A DNA stretch of 64,000 nucleotides from Pilimelia anulata (lineage in GTDB: Bacteria > Actinomycetota > Actinomycetes > Mycobacteriales > Micromonosporaceae), in the NCBI RefSeq assembly GCF_014647895.1, contig NZ_BMQB01000001.1, positions 992,001 through 1,056,000 of the forward strand. Reading direction: 5' to 3'. This document shows positions 25,762 to 34,588 of this stretch, one piece after another. Numbering within the stretch: position 1 is the stretch's first letter; each line of letters begins with the position of its first letter. Position numbers and translations under genes: made by a program. The notes below the pieces were generated by a model. The model worked only from the letters and a program-made list of their open reading frames with translations. It had not been told where the DNA came from and did no database searches.

Positions 25762-26891
25762 CAGCGCACCGCCGACCACTGCGCGGCGAAGTCCGCCCCG
25801 TCCCTGGCCACCAGCACGCCCGGCGGCCCGGCCGCGCCGTCCGCCGCGCACACCACGCACGCCACCGCCGCGTACCGCCCGCGCAGCGCCGTCACCTCCG
25901 CCAGCTCGCCGCGCGCCGCGCCGCCGGTGACCAGCACCAGCGTGTCCCCGTACCGCAGCGCCCGGGCCCGCCGCGCCGCGTCGGTCAGCGGCCCCGCCGC
26001 GGTGGGCGCCGCCTCGGTGAGCAGGTCCAGGTACGGCCCCGCGCCCGCCGGCCGCCGGGGCCCGCTGTCCACGCCCGCCCCGCCGACCAGCGCCAGCGTG
26101 ATCGGCAGCCCGGCGGCGCAGGCGGCGGCGACGATCGACGCGACCGCCTCGCAGGCCGTCTCGAAGTCCGCCGGGTCGCCGTACGCGGCCGCCCGGTCGT
26201 CCAGCAGCAGCACCGGGTGCGGCACGCTCGTGTCGACGTGCTCGCGGACCAGCAGCTCGCCGGCCCGGGCGCTGGCCCGCCAGTGCACCCGGCGCAGGTC
26301 GTCGCCGACGACGTACCCGCGCAGCGCGTCGAACGTGATGGTCCCCGCGGGCACCCGGTCGAACCGCCCGTCCGGGCTGCGGGTCACCCCCGGCGGCCCG
26401 CCGGCCAGCGGGTGCCGCCGCGGGTACACCCGCACCCGCCCGGTCCCGCCGTGCTCCCGGTCGGCCCGGACCAGGTCGAACGGGTCCCGCCGGCGCACCC
26501 GCAGCGGCCCGACGGGGACGACGCCGCGCCGGTCGGTCGGCACCGGGTACCGCACCGCGGTCCGGCCGCCCGGCCGCAGGTTGCGCACCGGCACCTCGGC
26601 CCGGCCGGCGCCGCACCGGTCGGTGGCGACGAGGTTCGCGCCGCGCCACCGGCTCGGGTTCGCCACGTGCAGCGTCACCGCGCACGGGTCCCCGCGGTCC
26701 ACCCGGTCCGGTTCGATCTCCCGGCGGACCGCCAGCGCCGGCCGGATTCGGCAGCTCACCAGCCCGTACAGCAGCAGCGCCGCCGCCACCGCCCCGACCA
26801 GCACCAGCTCGGGGTACCGCAGCCCGAGCCCCGCCCCGGCCGCCGCGGCGGCCGCGCCGGCGAGCCCGTACCCGCGGCCGGTCAGCCGCAC
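25758..26891 (-). CDS. DUF58 domain membrane protein (second copy)
   Basis: A 377-residue protein with two N-terminal helices (GYGLAGAAAAAAGAGLGL and ELVLVGAVAAALLLYGLVS), a beta-sandwich, and the DUF58 motif RGYVVGDDLRRVHWRASARAGELLVRE. Unlike the first DUF58 protein in the window (9485-10390), this one is the membrane-anchored longer type. It starts at a GTG 5 bases after the MoxR stop and overlaps the transglutaminase gene, giving a tight MoxR-DUF58-transglutaminase unit. Confidence 0.9.
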   Translation of the reverse strand: MRLTGRGYGLAGAAAAAAGAGLGLRYPELVLVGAVAAALLLYGLVSCRIRPALAVRREIEPDRVDRGDPCAVTLHVANPSRWRGANLVATDRCGAGRAEVPVRNLRPGGRTAVRYPVPTDRRGVVPVGPLRVRRRDPFDLVRADREHGGTGRVRVYPRRHPLAGGPPGVTRSPDGRFDRVPAGTITFDALRGYVVGDDLRRVHWRASARAGELLVREHVDTSVPHPVLLLDDRAAAYGDPADFETACEAVASIVAAACAAGLPITLALVGGAGVDSGPRRPAGAGPYLDLLTEAAPTAAGPLTDAARRARALRYGDTLVLVTGGAARGELAEVTALRGRYAAVACVVCAADGAAGPPGVLVARDGADFAAQWSAVRW

Positions 26892-26896
26892 GCCGG

Positions 26897-27871
26897 CTAC
26901 GCCGCCGCCGGCACGGGCACCGGCACGGACTCGATCGCCTCGGCCAGTACGGCGGCGGCGGTGATCCCGCGCAGCTCCGCCTCCGGGCTGAGGATCAGCC
27001 GGTGGGTGAACACCGCCGGCATGAGGTCGCGCAGGTCCTCGGGGATGACGTACCGCCGCCCGGCCAGCAGCGCGTACGCCGACGCGGCCCGGGTCAGCGC
27101 GATCACCCCGCGCGGGCTCACCCCGAGCCGCACCCGCGGGTGCGTGCGGGTGGCGGCGGCGACCCGGACCGCGTACGTGTACAGCGGGTCCGCGATGTAC
27201 GTGGTCCGGGCCAGCGCGATCACCTCGGCCACCGCGGCGGTGTCGGTGACCGGGGCGAGGTCGTCGGGGGAGCGGGCGGCGGCGCCGCGCAGCACCTCCA
27301 CCTCGACGTCCTCGTCCGGGTAGCCGACCGCGAGCCGCATGAGGAACCGGTCTAGCTGCGCCTCGGGCAGCCGGTACGTGCCGTCCATCTCGATCGGGTT
27401 CTGGGTGGCCACGACGAGGAACGGCCGCGGCACGGGGTGCCGGGTGCCGTCGACGGTGACGTGCCGCTCCTCCATGACCTCCAGCAGCGCCGACTGGGTC
27501 TTCGGCGACGCCCGGTTGATCTCGTCGGCGATGACGATGTTGCCGAACACCGGCCCCGGGTGGAACTCGAACGCCCCCGTCCCCTGGTGGAACACCGTGA
27601 CGCCGGTGACGTCGGCGGGCAGCAGGTCCGGGGTGAACTGGATCCGCCGCCAGGCGCCGCGCACGGTCGCCGCGAGCGCCCGGGCGAGCGTGGTCTTGCC
27701 GACGCCGGGTACGTCCTCCAGCAGCAGGTGGCCCTCGGCGAGCAGCGCGGTCACGGCGAGCCGGACGACCGCCGGCTTGCCGAGCACGACGCGGGACACC
27801 TCGGCGGCAATGCGGTTGCCGATGGCGGCGACGGCCTCCGCGGGGTCGGTGTCCGGGGCTGGGTTGTGCAC
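26897..27871 (-). CDS. MoxR-family AAA+ ATPase (second copy)
   Basis: A 324-residue ATPase: Walker A in LLLEDVPGVGKTTLARALA, Walker B in IVIADEINRASPKTQSALLEVMEE, sensor 1 in VATQNPIEMDGTYRLPEAQLDRF, and the C-terminal lid SPRGVIALTRAASAYALLAGR. It lacks the long Pro/His tail of the first copy. It begins 15 bases after the FN3 protein gene and precedes DUF58 and transglutaminase genes. This order is recurrent in actinobacteria and suggests energy-dependent remodelling of an envelope protein complex. Confidence 0.93.
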   Translation of the reverse strand: MHNPAPDTDPAEAVAAIGNRIAAEVSRVVLGKPAVVRLAVTALLAEGHLLLEDVPGVGKTTLARALAATVRGAWRRIQFTPDLLPADVTGVTVFHQGTGAFEFHPGPVFGNIVIADEINRASPKTQSALLEVMEERHVTVDGTRHPVPRPFLVVATQNPIEMDGTYRLPEAQLDRFLMRLAVGYPDEDVEVEVLRGAAARSPDDLAPVTDTAAVAEVIALARTTYIADPLYTYAVRVAAATRTHPRVRLGVSPRGVIALTRAASAYALLAGRRYVIPEDLRDLMPAVFTHRLILSPEAELRGITAAAVLAEAIESVPVPVPAAA

Positions 27872-27886
27872 GGTGGTACCCCTGTT

Positions 27887-30478
27887 TCAGCAGTTCGGGA
27901 GATCGTTGATCTTGTCGCCGTTGGCGAGGTTCAGCCAGATGAACGGGATGTAGCGCTGCTTGCCGCCGAAGGTGATCTGTACCCACATGTCGCTGCGCTT
28001 CTTGTTGTTGTACGTGGTGGCGTCCAGGACCGCGCCGCTGCTCTGGTCGCCGTCGCTGCCCTTGCGCTTGCAGAACGCCTTGTACGTCTGCCCCGCCCGG
28101 GCCGTCCCGACCGCCTCGGCTTCCTGCTGCCGGACGCCGGAGTAGACGCCGATGCCGCGGCCGCAGTACCCGCGGTCGGGCCCGTTGTCGTCGGTGCAGG
28201 ACACCCGGCCGTCCAGCCGCCGGGTGGTGCCGCTGCCCTTGTCGCTGGCCTCGCCGGCCGCGTTGACGGCGTACGCCGTGTACGCGTACCCGGTGTCCGG
28301 CGTCAGGTTCTTGATCGTGTCGCCGGTGCAGCGGAACCGGGACCGCTTGCCACCGTTGACGCTGATCTCGCAGCGGGCGGCGTCGGTGGCCCGCAGCGCC
28401 ACGGTCATCGTGCTGTACGTCGTCGTCGTCCGCACGGCGGTCATCGCCGGCTTCGGCACGGTCCGGGCGCGGGCGGCGGCCGGCGCGCCCGGACCCGCGG
28501 CGTTGCGGGCGCGGACCTGGACGGTCACCGACTCGCCGGCGCCGAACCCGCCGATGTCGACGGTCCCGGCCCGCTCCGCCTCGGACGTGCGGCCGTTGGC
28601 GACCAGCAGGTACCGGTCGACGGGCCGCCCGTTCTCCGGGGCCGGCTGCCAGCTCACCCGGACCGTACCCGCCTTGTCGGTGGCGGTGACCGCCTTCAGG
28701 CCGACCGGCTTGCCGGGCGCGGTGAACGGCGTCACCGACTCGCTGACCGGCGACGGGACCGACCCGGCCCCACGGTCGTTGACGGCGACGACGGTGAACG
28801 CGTACGCCCGCCCGTACTCCAGCTCGCGCACCACGAGCGCGGTGCCCTTGCTGGTGCCGGCGGCGGTCGACTCGCCCTCGCTGGTGGCGGTGACCTGGTA
28901 CCGGATGATCCGCCGCCCCAGCCCGTTGGCCCGCGGCCAGCTCACGTGGACGGTCCCGTCCGGCTTCGGCACGGCGGTGACGGCGGTCGGCGCGGCCGGC
29001 ACGTCCGCGGTCGGGACGACCGGGTTGCTGCGCGTCGGCGGCCCGGCGCCCTTGGCGTTGACGGCGTGCACGCTGAACCGGTATGTCCGCCCGTTGGTCA
29101 GCCCCGGCACCGTGACCTGCCGCTGCCGGGCACCGACGGTGAACGTCCGGTCGGCGCCGGTGACGACGTACCTCGTGATCGGCGAGCCGTGCTCCGGCGC
29201 GCCGCGCCAGGAGATCCGCGCCTGCGCCTTCCCGGCCGTGGCGAACACCCCGAACGGCGCGCCCGGCGGGCCGACCCGCGGCCGCGGCGGCGGGGGCGGC
29301 GCCGGCGGCGGGTCGCCGCCGAGGACCCCGTCGGCGTACTTGTCCACCGCCCGGACCCCGTGCCGGTCGTCGACCACCCGCGCCGCGGACGAGCCGGGCG
29401 CGTTGATGAACAGCCGGTTCTCCCGCACCTCCAGCTCGAGCGCGCCGCCGCCGCCCGGCAGCCGGATGCTGTCCGCCGACCGCCCCGCGCCGTCGATCAC
29501 CCGGACGCTGCCGGCGCCGTCGGCGCAGTAGAACCGCCCCGACCAGGCCACGGCCGGCTGCTCCAGCACGCCGGCGCCGGGCACGTCGAGGGCGCGCACG
29601 TCCCCGCCGGTACCGACGACGAGCACCTGCCGCCGGTCCGGCAGCGTCACCGGCACCTCGCCGCCGACCACCCGCCCCGGCAGCAGCCCGCCGCCGGCGC
29701 CGGGCAGCTCCGCGGTGTGCGTCCGGTCGCCGCGCATCGTGGTCAGCCGCGCCGCGGTCCGGTCGAGGACGGCGACCCCGTCGTCGAGCGCCGCCACGGC
29801 CAGGTCGTGCTGCGGCTCGGCGACGGCCGCCGTCCGGACCCGCACCGGCCCCGCCGCCCCGCCGGCCGGGTCGCCGGCGGTGACCGCGGCCACCGTGCCC
29901 TCGGTCGGCACCCCGACCCACAGCCGCCCGTCCCCGTCGAACACCCCGCCGGTGATCCCCGGCGGGAACCGCACCGGCTCGCCCACGCCCTGCAGCGTCC
30001 GCGGGTCGAGCTGCCGGACCAGCCCCTGCACGGTGTCGACGACGAACGCCGCGTCGTCGCGCAGCGCCACGGTCACGCCGAGCCCGGCGGTGGTCGGGGT
30101 GGTCGCGGTCGCCCGCAGCGTGGCCAGGTCCAGCGCGCTGACCAGCCCGGTACTGCGGTCGCGCAGCAGCAGCAGCCGATCGGTCTGGGTCACCTGCATC
30201 GCGTGCCCGGCGCCGCCGCGGACGTCCAGCCGGGTGTCGATCCGCCCGGTCAGCCCGTTCACCCGGGCGACCTCGCCCTTCATCGTGCTCCACAGCCAGG
30301 AGCTGACGTCGTAGTTGGCCACCGCGTTGTCCGCGGCGCTCAGCCCGAGCAGCGTGAGGCTCATCGCGGCGACGGTCCCGGCGGCGGTCACCCCGGTGAC
30401 GACCCCCGACCGGCTGCGCGGCCGCAGCCGCCGCAGGGCGCGCCCGACGGCGCGCAGGGCGGCGCGCTCGATGGCCAC
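27887..30478 (-). CDS. Large FN3-repeat envelope protein with beta-propeller-like head
   Basis: An 863-residue protein. A basic N-terminus and one helix (about 25-48) anchor it. Residues about 50-380 look like a beta-propeller (GLTGRIDTRLDVRGGAG, LALRDDAAFVVDTVQGLVRQLDPRT and similar repeats). A Pro-rich hinge leads to about three FN3 domains (GAPFGVFATAGKAQARISWRGAPEHGSPITRYVV; AVPKPDGTVHVSWPRANG; ATDKAGTVRVSWQPAPENGRPVDRYLL). The C-terminal part has several cysteines and ends NDLPNC. GGGGAGGCGAGG precedes the ATG. It is the first gene of the MoxR-DUF58-transglutaminase operon and a likely client of that machine (inference). Confidence 0.87.
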   Translation of the reverse strand: MAIERAALRAVGRALRRLRPRSRSGVVTGVTAAGTVAAMSLTLLGLSAADNAVANYDVSSWLWSTMKGEVARVNGLTGRIDTRLDVRGGAGHAMQVTQTDRLLLLRDRSTGLVSALDLATLRATATTPTTAGLGVTVALRDDAAFVVDTVQGLVRQLDPRTLQGVGEPVRFPPGITGGVFDGDGRLWVGVPTEGTVAAVTAGDPAGGAAGPVRVRTAAVAEPQHDLAVAALDDGVAVLDRTAARLTTMRGDRTHTAELPGAGGGLLPGRVVGGEVPVTLPDRRQVLVVGTGGDVRALDVPGAGVLEQPAVAWSGRFYCADGAGSVRVIDGAGRSADSIRLPGGGGALELEVRENRLFINAPGSSAARVVDDRHGVRAVDKYADGVLGGDPPPAPPPPPRPRVGPPGAPFGVFATAGKAQARISWRGAPEHGSPITRYVVTGADRTFTVGARQRQVTVPGLTNGRTYRFSVHAVNAKGAGPPTRSNPVVPTADVPAAPTAVTAVPKPDGTVHVSWPRANGLGRRIIRYQVTATSEGESTAAGTSKGTALVVRELEYGRAYAFTVVAVNDRGAGSVPSPVSESVTPFTAPGKPVGLKAVTATDKAGTVRVSWQPAPENGRPVDRYLLVANGRTSEAERAGTVDIGGFGAGESVTVQVRARNAAGPGAPAAARARTVPKPAMTAVRTTTTYSTMTVALRATDAARCEISVNGGKRSRFRCTGDTIKNLTPDTGYAYTAYAVNAAGEASDKGSGTTRRLDGRVSCTDDNGPDRGYCGRGIGVYSGVRQQEAEAVGTARAGQTYKAFCKRKGSDGDQSSGAVLDATTYNNKKRSDMWVQITFGGKQRYIPFIWLNLANGDKINDLPNC

Positions 30479-30687
30479 CTCGCCTCCCCGGGAATGCGTC
30501 CGGGCGCGCCCCGCGGGGCGGTCCGGGCCGGACGGTCACTGCCGACCGCCCCGCCGCTCGCCGACCCGGACCCCGCGTGCGGGCCACGATCGTCGATGGG
30601 CGGGCGGTCCTGGCCATCATAGGGAAAATCCCCGTACGCATCGACCCCCCGAACACTGTCGATCCCGGACTGTCGGTACCGGACGGA

Positions 30688-32427
30688 TCACTCCCGGTCG
30701 GTGCACACCGGCGGCGCCACCCCGAACTCGCTCGTGGAGTAGACGGCGGACACCTGGAAGCAGTAGGCCACGCCGGGCCGGAACCCGGCCGCGGTGTACC
30801 GCGCCGGCGACCCGGCCGGCAACTGCGCGAGCAGCCGCAACTCCCCGCCGGCCTGCCCGCCGGTGACGACGTACGTCGCCCGCCCACCGGACGGGTCAGC
30901 CCAGGTCAGCACGACGGCGCCCGGCTCGCGGGCCACCCGTACGTCGGTCGGGGGCGCACCGGTGAGCCGGACGGGCGCGGCCGTGGGCGACGGAGCAGGG
31001 CGGGCGGTCGGGCGGAGGAGGGCGACGGTGGCGACGCCGGCGGCGCACAGGGCCAGGGCGGCGGCGACGGCGGCGACGATCCAGCCGGCGCCGGCGCGGG
31101 CGCGGCGGGGGGTGGCGGGGGTGCCGGCGGGTGGTTCGGTCAGGTCCGGCAGCGGGTCGACGGGCGCGGTGGGTACGGCCTGCCACGCCGGCTCCGGCCT
31201 CGACTCCGGCCCCGGCTTGGGCTTCGGCTCCGGCGGCCGGGCGGGGTGAGGGTCGTTGGCCGGTCCGGTCGGGTGTCGGGCGGGTTGGGCCGGAGTCGGT
31301 GCTGTTCCTGCTGCGGGGGCAGTGGGGGGTGCCGGGAGCCATGGCGGAGTGCTGCCGGTGGGTGGGGCGGCGGGCTTGGGGGGCGTGGGGCGGTGGGGCG
31401 CGGGCTGGTCCGGGGCGATGCGGGTGGTTCGGTTCGGTACCTCCGCCGAGGTGTGGGGATCCGGCTCCGGGGCGGGGTGATCCGGGGTATCGGGGGTCGC
31501 CCAGGCGGCTGTCGAGGGGGCGGGTTCCGACGGCAGCCCCGCTGCACTCCCGACCTCGGCCGGTGGAGTCGTGGGTCGGAGCGGGACGGGCTCGTGCACT
31601 GCTTCCCCGTGCGCCGGCTCGCGTTCCGGAGCCGACCAAGAGGTCCCGTACGTATCGGGGGCCGTGAGAGGTACGCGATGTCTTGCTGCCCGCGCTGGCG
31701 CGGATGGGGCGGCGTCGAGGGAGGGGAGGGGCCATTCGGGAGGAGCGCCGGTCGGTGTGGTGGTCGGCGGTGCGGCCGACGTGAGGGTTGAGGGGATGCC
31801 GCTCGGGGCGGGTTCCTCAGCACCTTCGGGAGCGAGGGGACGGTCGCGCGGTGCGGCAGCCGGGAGGGCCCGATCGTTTCCTCGCTGTGCGGGCGGCTCC
31901 GCCGGCGTCGGCGCGGCAAGCGGGGGGACCGGGTGGGGCGGCCGCGACGCGCCCGCGGTCGGGGAAGGCGGCACCGCGTGCGGGACGGCAGCGTCCAGGT
32001 ATGCCGCTGCCGTGGTCACCGCCGGGTGGCTCGGCCCGAGTGCCGCCGGTCCGTGGCGGAGTACCGTACTGTGCTGTTTACGTGCTTCGTGCCGGTTTCC
32101 CAGCTCCTCCGCAACGTCGGCCAGGTCGGCCGTCAGCAGCAGGACCAGGGCGTCGGCCTCCCCGCGCACCCGAACCGCCTCGGCGAGCTGCTCCTCCAGC
32201 ACCCGCCGGGCGGCCACCGGCTCGTCCGCCGCCCGGTACATCCCCACCAGCTCGCGGGCACAGTCCAGCACGTCCGGGTGGCCCGGCCCCCAGTCGTCAC
32301 CGGCGGCGGCGGTCGCGGCGGCCAGCAGCTCGGTCGCCCCGGCCACGTCCCCCTGCCCGTACAGCTCACGCGCCCGATCGCGGGCAGCGGCCAGGGTTGC
32401 GGCATCGACACGGTACGGCTCGGACAC
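30688..32427 (-). CDS. TPR-like / Pro-rich / single-pass FN3 membrane protein
   Basis: A 579-residue protein with three parts. Residues about 1-130 are TPR-like helices (RELYGQGDVAGATELLAAATAAAGDDWGPGHPDVLDCARELVGMY and two further repeats). Residues about 130-455 are low-complexity Pro/Ala/Thr. A membrane helix (AGWIVAAVAAALALCAAGVATVALL) then leads to a C-terminal FN3 domain (about 500-579; VRVAREPGAVVLTWADPSGG, FRPGVAYCFQVSAVYSTSEFG). The topology implies cytosolic TPRs and an external FN3. GTG at 32427 is the chosen start. It lies upstream of the FN3-MoxR operon, 209 bases apart, and probably belongs to the same envelope function. Confidence 0.85.
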   Translation of the reverse strand: MSEPYRVDAATLAAARDRARELYGQGDVAGATELLAAATAAAGDDWGPGHPDVLDCARELVGMYRAADEPVAARRVLEEQLAEAVRVRGEADALVLLLTADLADVAEELGNRHEARKQHSTVLRHGPAALGPSHPAVTTAAAYLDAAVPHAVPPSPTAGASRPPHPVPPLAAPTPAEPPAQRGNDRALPAAAPRDRPLAPEGAEEPAPSGIPSTLTSAAPPTTTPTGAPPEWPLPSLDAAPSAPARAARHRVPLTAPDTYGTSWSAPEREPAHGEAVHEPVPLRPTTPPAEVGSAAGLPSEPAPSTAAWATPDTPDHPAPEPDPHTSAEVPNRTTRIAPDQPAPHRPTPPKPAAPPTGSTPPWLPAPPTAPAAGTAPTPAQPARHPTGPANDPHPARPPEPKPKPGPESRPEPAWQAVPTAPVDPLPDLTEPPAGTPATPRRARAGAGWIVAAVAAALALCAAGVATVALLRPTARPAPSPTAAPVRLTGAPPTDVRVAREPGAVVLTWADPSGGRATYVVTGGQAGGELRLLAQLPAGSPARYTAAGFRPGVAYCFQVSAVYSTSEFGVAPPVCTDRE

Positions 32428-32526
32428 GCCGCCATGCTGCCGCCGAACCGGGCCCGGCGCCACCCCGGTATGTCGCGCCTCCCCGCCCGCGGGTGGGGTG
32501 TAGTGTGATCCCCCGTGCGGCGGTCG

Positions 32527-32532
32527 TAGACT
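32527..32532 (+). promoter_or_regulatory. -10 element of the tRNA-Leu gene
   Basis: TAGACT ends 10 bases before the tRNA 5' end. Confidence 0.5.
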
Positions 32533-32542
32533 GTCGGAGCAG

Positions 32543-32626
32543 GTCCGGGTGGCGGAATGGCAGACGCGCTAGCTTGAGGTGCTAGTGCCCGTATAGGGCG
32601 TGGGGGTTCAAGTCCCCCCTCGGACA
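32543..32626 (+). tRNA. tRNA-Leu (GAG anticodon)
   Basis: A class II tRNA. Acceptor stem GTCCGGG / CTCGGAC with one G-T pair and discriminator A. The anticodon stem CTAGC / GCTAG closes the loop TTGAGGT, giving anticodon GAG (reads CUC/CUU). The extra arm GCCC-GTAT-AGGGC marks Leu. The T-arm is GGGGG-TTCAAGT-CCCCC. CCA is not encoded. The gene adjoins the island on its 3' side, a classic integration position. Confidence 0.95.
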
Positions 32627-33084
32627 CTCACACGTGGCATCTGTGCCCTATCAAATCCCCTCAAATCGGCTACTTGAACACGGCCGCTCGGGGTGGGCCC
32701 TCCGGGCTGATGCCGGCGGTCGCTGACGTGGGGTGGTCACAGTGACCACCAGCCTCGCCGCCGTCCCCATGATCGTGCCGACCGGCGCCCGATCACGGCG
32801 CCCGGTGACCTGCCGACGACCGGCTCGCGCTCATTGCCGCGGGTCCCCGGCTGACGCTGGCTGTCCGTCTGCCGTTTTACTTGCTCCTCGTCGTCGGTGC
32901 TGTGATGGCGACCGTCCTGCTGCTGTTTCGGCCGGGAGTGTCACAGCTCCAGCAGGTCCCGTTGAGGGGTGTAGTCCTCGCCGTGACATACGCGTTCCGT
33001 TGCCATGTGGACCGCCGATCGTGGGCGTCACTGGGGGTAGGTGGCCCGAGCGTTGGGTGCTGCCGGGAGATGTTCGCCCGGCTT

Positions 33085-33302
33085 CGGCATCGACGCGCTT
33101 GCGGTAGCTGCCGTGCTCGGCGCTCAGTTGGCGCTCGGTGCTGACGTGACGGGCGTAGGAGCGGTTGACGGCCTTCTGCCGTCGGGACAGACGCCGCGGT
33201 TGGTGCGGCGTTTGAACGGGCTCCGGATGGTGCCGCCGGCTCCTTGGTAGCCTTCTCCACCAGGACTTTGACGTTGTCGCTGGTCAGGGCCTGGAGGCTC
33301 CG
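33085..33302 (-). pseudogene. frameshifted IS transposase remnant (DDE_Tnp_4/IS5-like C-terminal part)
   Basis: Three pieces in different minus-strand frames line up with the C-terminal half of IS5-type DDE transposases: LQALTSDNVKVLVEK, then GYQGAGGTIRSPFKRR (the conserved K-GYQGAGG-x-x-x-P-FKR block), then RRLSRRQKAVNRSYARH (the SRRQKAVNR-x-x-A signature). The frame changes twice, so it cannot give a functional enzyme. No terminal inverted repeats are evident. It abuts the integrase fragment exactly, indicating insertion or recombination at that point. Confidence 0.7.
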
Positions 33303-33508
33303 CCGCGGCGACAGGCCGTCTCCAGGTGGAGACGCAGGAGGAGGGTGTCGAGATCGGGGTCGTCCCCGGTGGTGCGGACGACGGCGTTGATCTGGGCAAG
33401 CTGGCTGTCCAGGAGGGCTCGTCGGGAGTTGGTATGACGGCGAGGTTTGGGCACGCGAATGGCGGGGTTGTCCCGCACGGGGATGAGGCCGTCAGCATTG
33501 GCGTGCCG
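33303..33508 (-). pseudogene. tyrosine integrase fragment
   Basis: A 68-residue stretch ADGLIPVRDNPAIRVPKPRR...SRRALLDSQLAQINAV...DPDLDTLLLRLHLETACRRGG matches the middle of actinobacterial tyrosine recombinases, ending at the conserved ETACRRGGAL block that carries the first catalytic Arg. The N-terminal core-binding domain and the C-terminal HxxR/Tyr part are missing. The frame stops just after RRGGA, at the junction with the transposase remnant. It probably once served integration at the adjacent tRNA-Leu. Confidence 0.72.
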
Positions 33509-33958
33509 GTTCGGTTCAGTCGAGAAGTCTTCGCTAATGTTTTGGCAAACTTGATCGCAGCGGCGCTCATATATCTTGATGGCGTCAATTATCATATTTG
33601 TTGTCGCGTCTATGACGGACCTATTTGTTCCAGGTGTCGGATTCCCACTTGGAACGCTCGGTCTCTACAAAAAAGGCATTCTTAGTGGCGCTCGGGACCA
33701 CAGTAGTCCTCGGTGAATTTACTTCACTTAATGCGTCGCGTGCACGAAAGTTGAAAGTCGCAGAATCGAAGAGGTTGGCTAGGCTCAATCATCCACTCCG
33801 GCGGAAAGCTGCGCGCTCCCACTTCAATGCTTCGCGCCGTCGGGCCGCTAAGCACAGAGCCCACGTTGGAGCTGGATTGATGGGAGTTCCGTGAGGTTCC
33901 CGCTTGTTGTGACCGCCACTGAGCAGGGCGGCGTGCCCCCGTACGCGCCAGCCCCTAC
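33509..33958. other. low-GC stretch without a recognised gene
   Basis: Marked drop in GC (TATATCTTGATGGCGTCAATTATCATATT and similar within 33560-33760, given only in outline). A plus-strand frame at 33625-33894 could encode 89 residues, basic in its second half and lacking a ribosome-binding site; I do not trust it as a gene. Confidence 0.4.
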
Positions 33959-34588
33959 CTAGTTCGTCTCCGCTACAGGTCCGTCTTGATCTTCTTGCTG
34001 GCACTTCACCGTACTGGGCGAGCACACCGCCAGGTAGCTCCCGACGAAAACCCGCCGTGTGTCGCCCTCATAGCTGAACGTCACATGCATACCACGCATC
34101 ACCCCACGGCCATTGCCGGTGATCTCGTATCCGACCAAAACCTGCACCACTGGCGACGATGAATCGGTCTTGGCAGGATCAGGAGCGGGTACCTGGAAGG
34201 CCCCCGGATCGGCGAGCGTTTGCCAGGCTCCGCGTGGTGTTTCGTCCTTTCTTCTGACCGAAGGCCAGCCAGGATTCGTCTGAAACACGGCACCCTGTGC
34301 TTCGGGTGGGATGTGGCGAACTTTCACACCGAGCATTCTCAGGGTGGATCCAACAATCACCGGCTCTACCTTCTTGATGGTGAGTGGACCCTTGCGAACC
34401 TTCAAAACGGTCAGACCGTTTGTGAACGTGAATCCAGCATCCTTCGAAATCTTGAAACCATAGCCACCACTGTTGTCTAGTGCATCATCGGGTTCGGTAC
34501 GGTCTTGTTTACCGAAGAGTCCGCACGCTGTCACGGCGCCCAAAGTCAAAATCAACAAGACTCCGAGAGCGCAAGTTTTCTTGATCAC
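33959..34588 (-). CDS. Island lipoprotein of unknown function
   Basis: A 209-residue lipoprotein. The signal is MIKKTCALGVLLILTLGAVTAC with lipobox VTAC (Cys22). The mature part is beta-rich and mostly hydrophilic (GGYGFKISKDAGFTFTNGLTVLKVRKGPLTIKKVEPV, later VVQVLVGYEITGNGRGVMRG), with two late cysteines. The GTG start overlaps the stop of the upstream secreted-protein gene by 4 bases, so the two are made together. Codons are much less GC-biased than elsewhere in the window. I do not recognise a family. Confidence 0.8.
   Translation of the reverse strand: MIKKTCALGVLLILTLGAVTACGLFGKQDRTEPDDALDNSGGYGFKISKDAGFTFTNGLTVLKVRKGPLTIKKVEPVIVGSTLRMLGVKVRHIPPEAQGAVFQTNPGWPSVRRKDETPRGAWQTLADPGAFQVPAPDPAKTDSSSPVVQVLVGYEITGNGRGVMRGMHVTFSYEGDTRRVFVGSYLAVCSPSTVKCQQEDQDGPVAETN

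Noticed and set aside
27437..30622. Long plus-strand frame opposite the FN3 gene
   Set aside because: Antisense shadow; no protein motifs, while the minus strand has clear FN3 repeats.
25758..30887. Very long open frame on the minus strand (about 1700 codons)
   Set aside because: Only its final 377 codons (DUF58) are real; the rest is the out-of-frame shadow of the MoxR and FN3 genes caused by high GC.
33625..33894. Possible 89-codon gene in the island
   Set aside because: No ribosome-binding site, atypical composition, no family; more likely chance.
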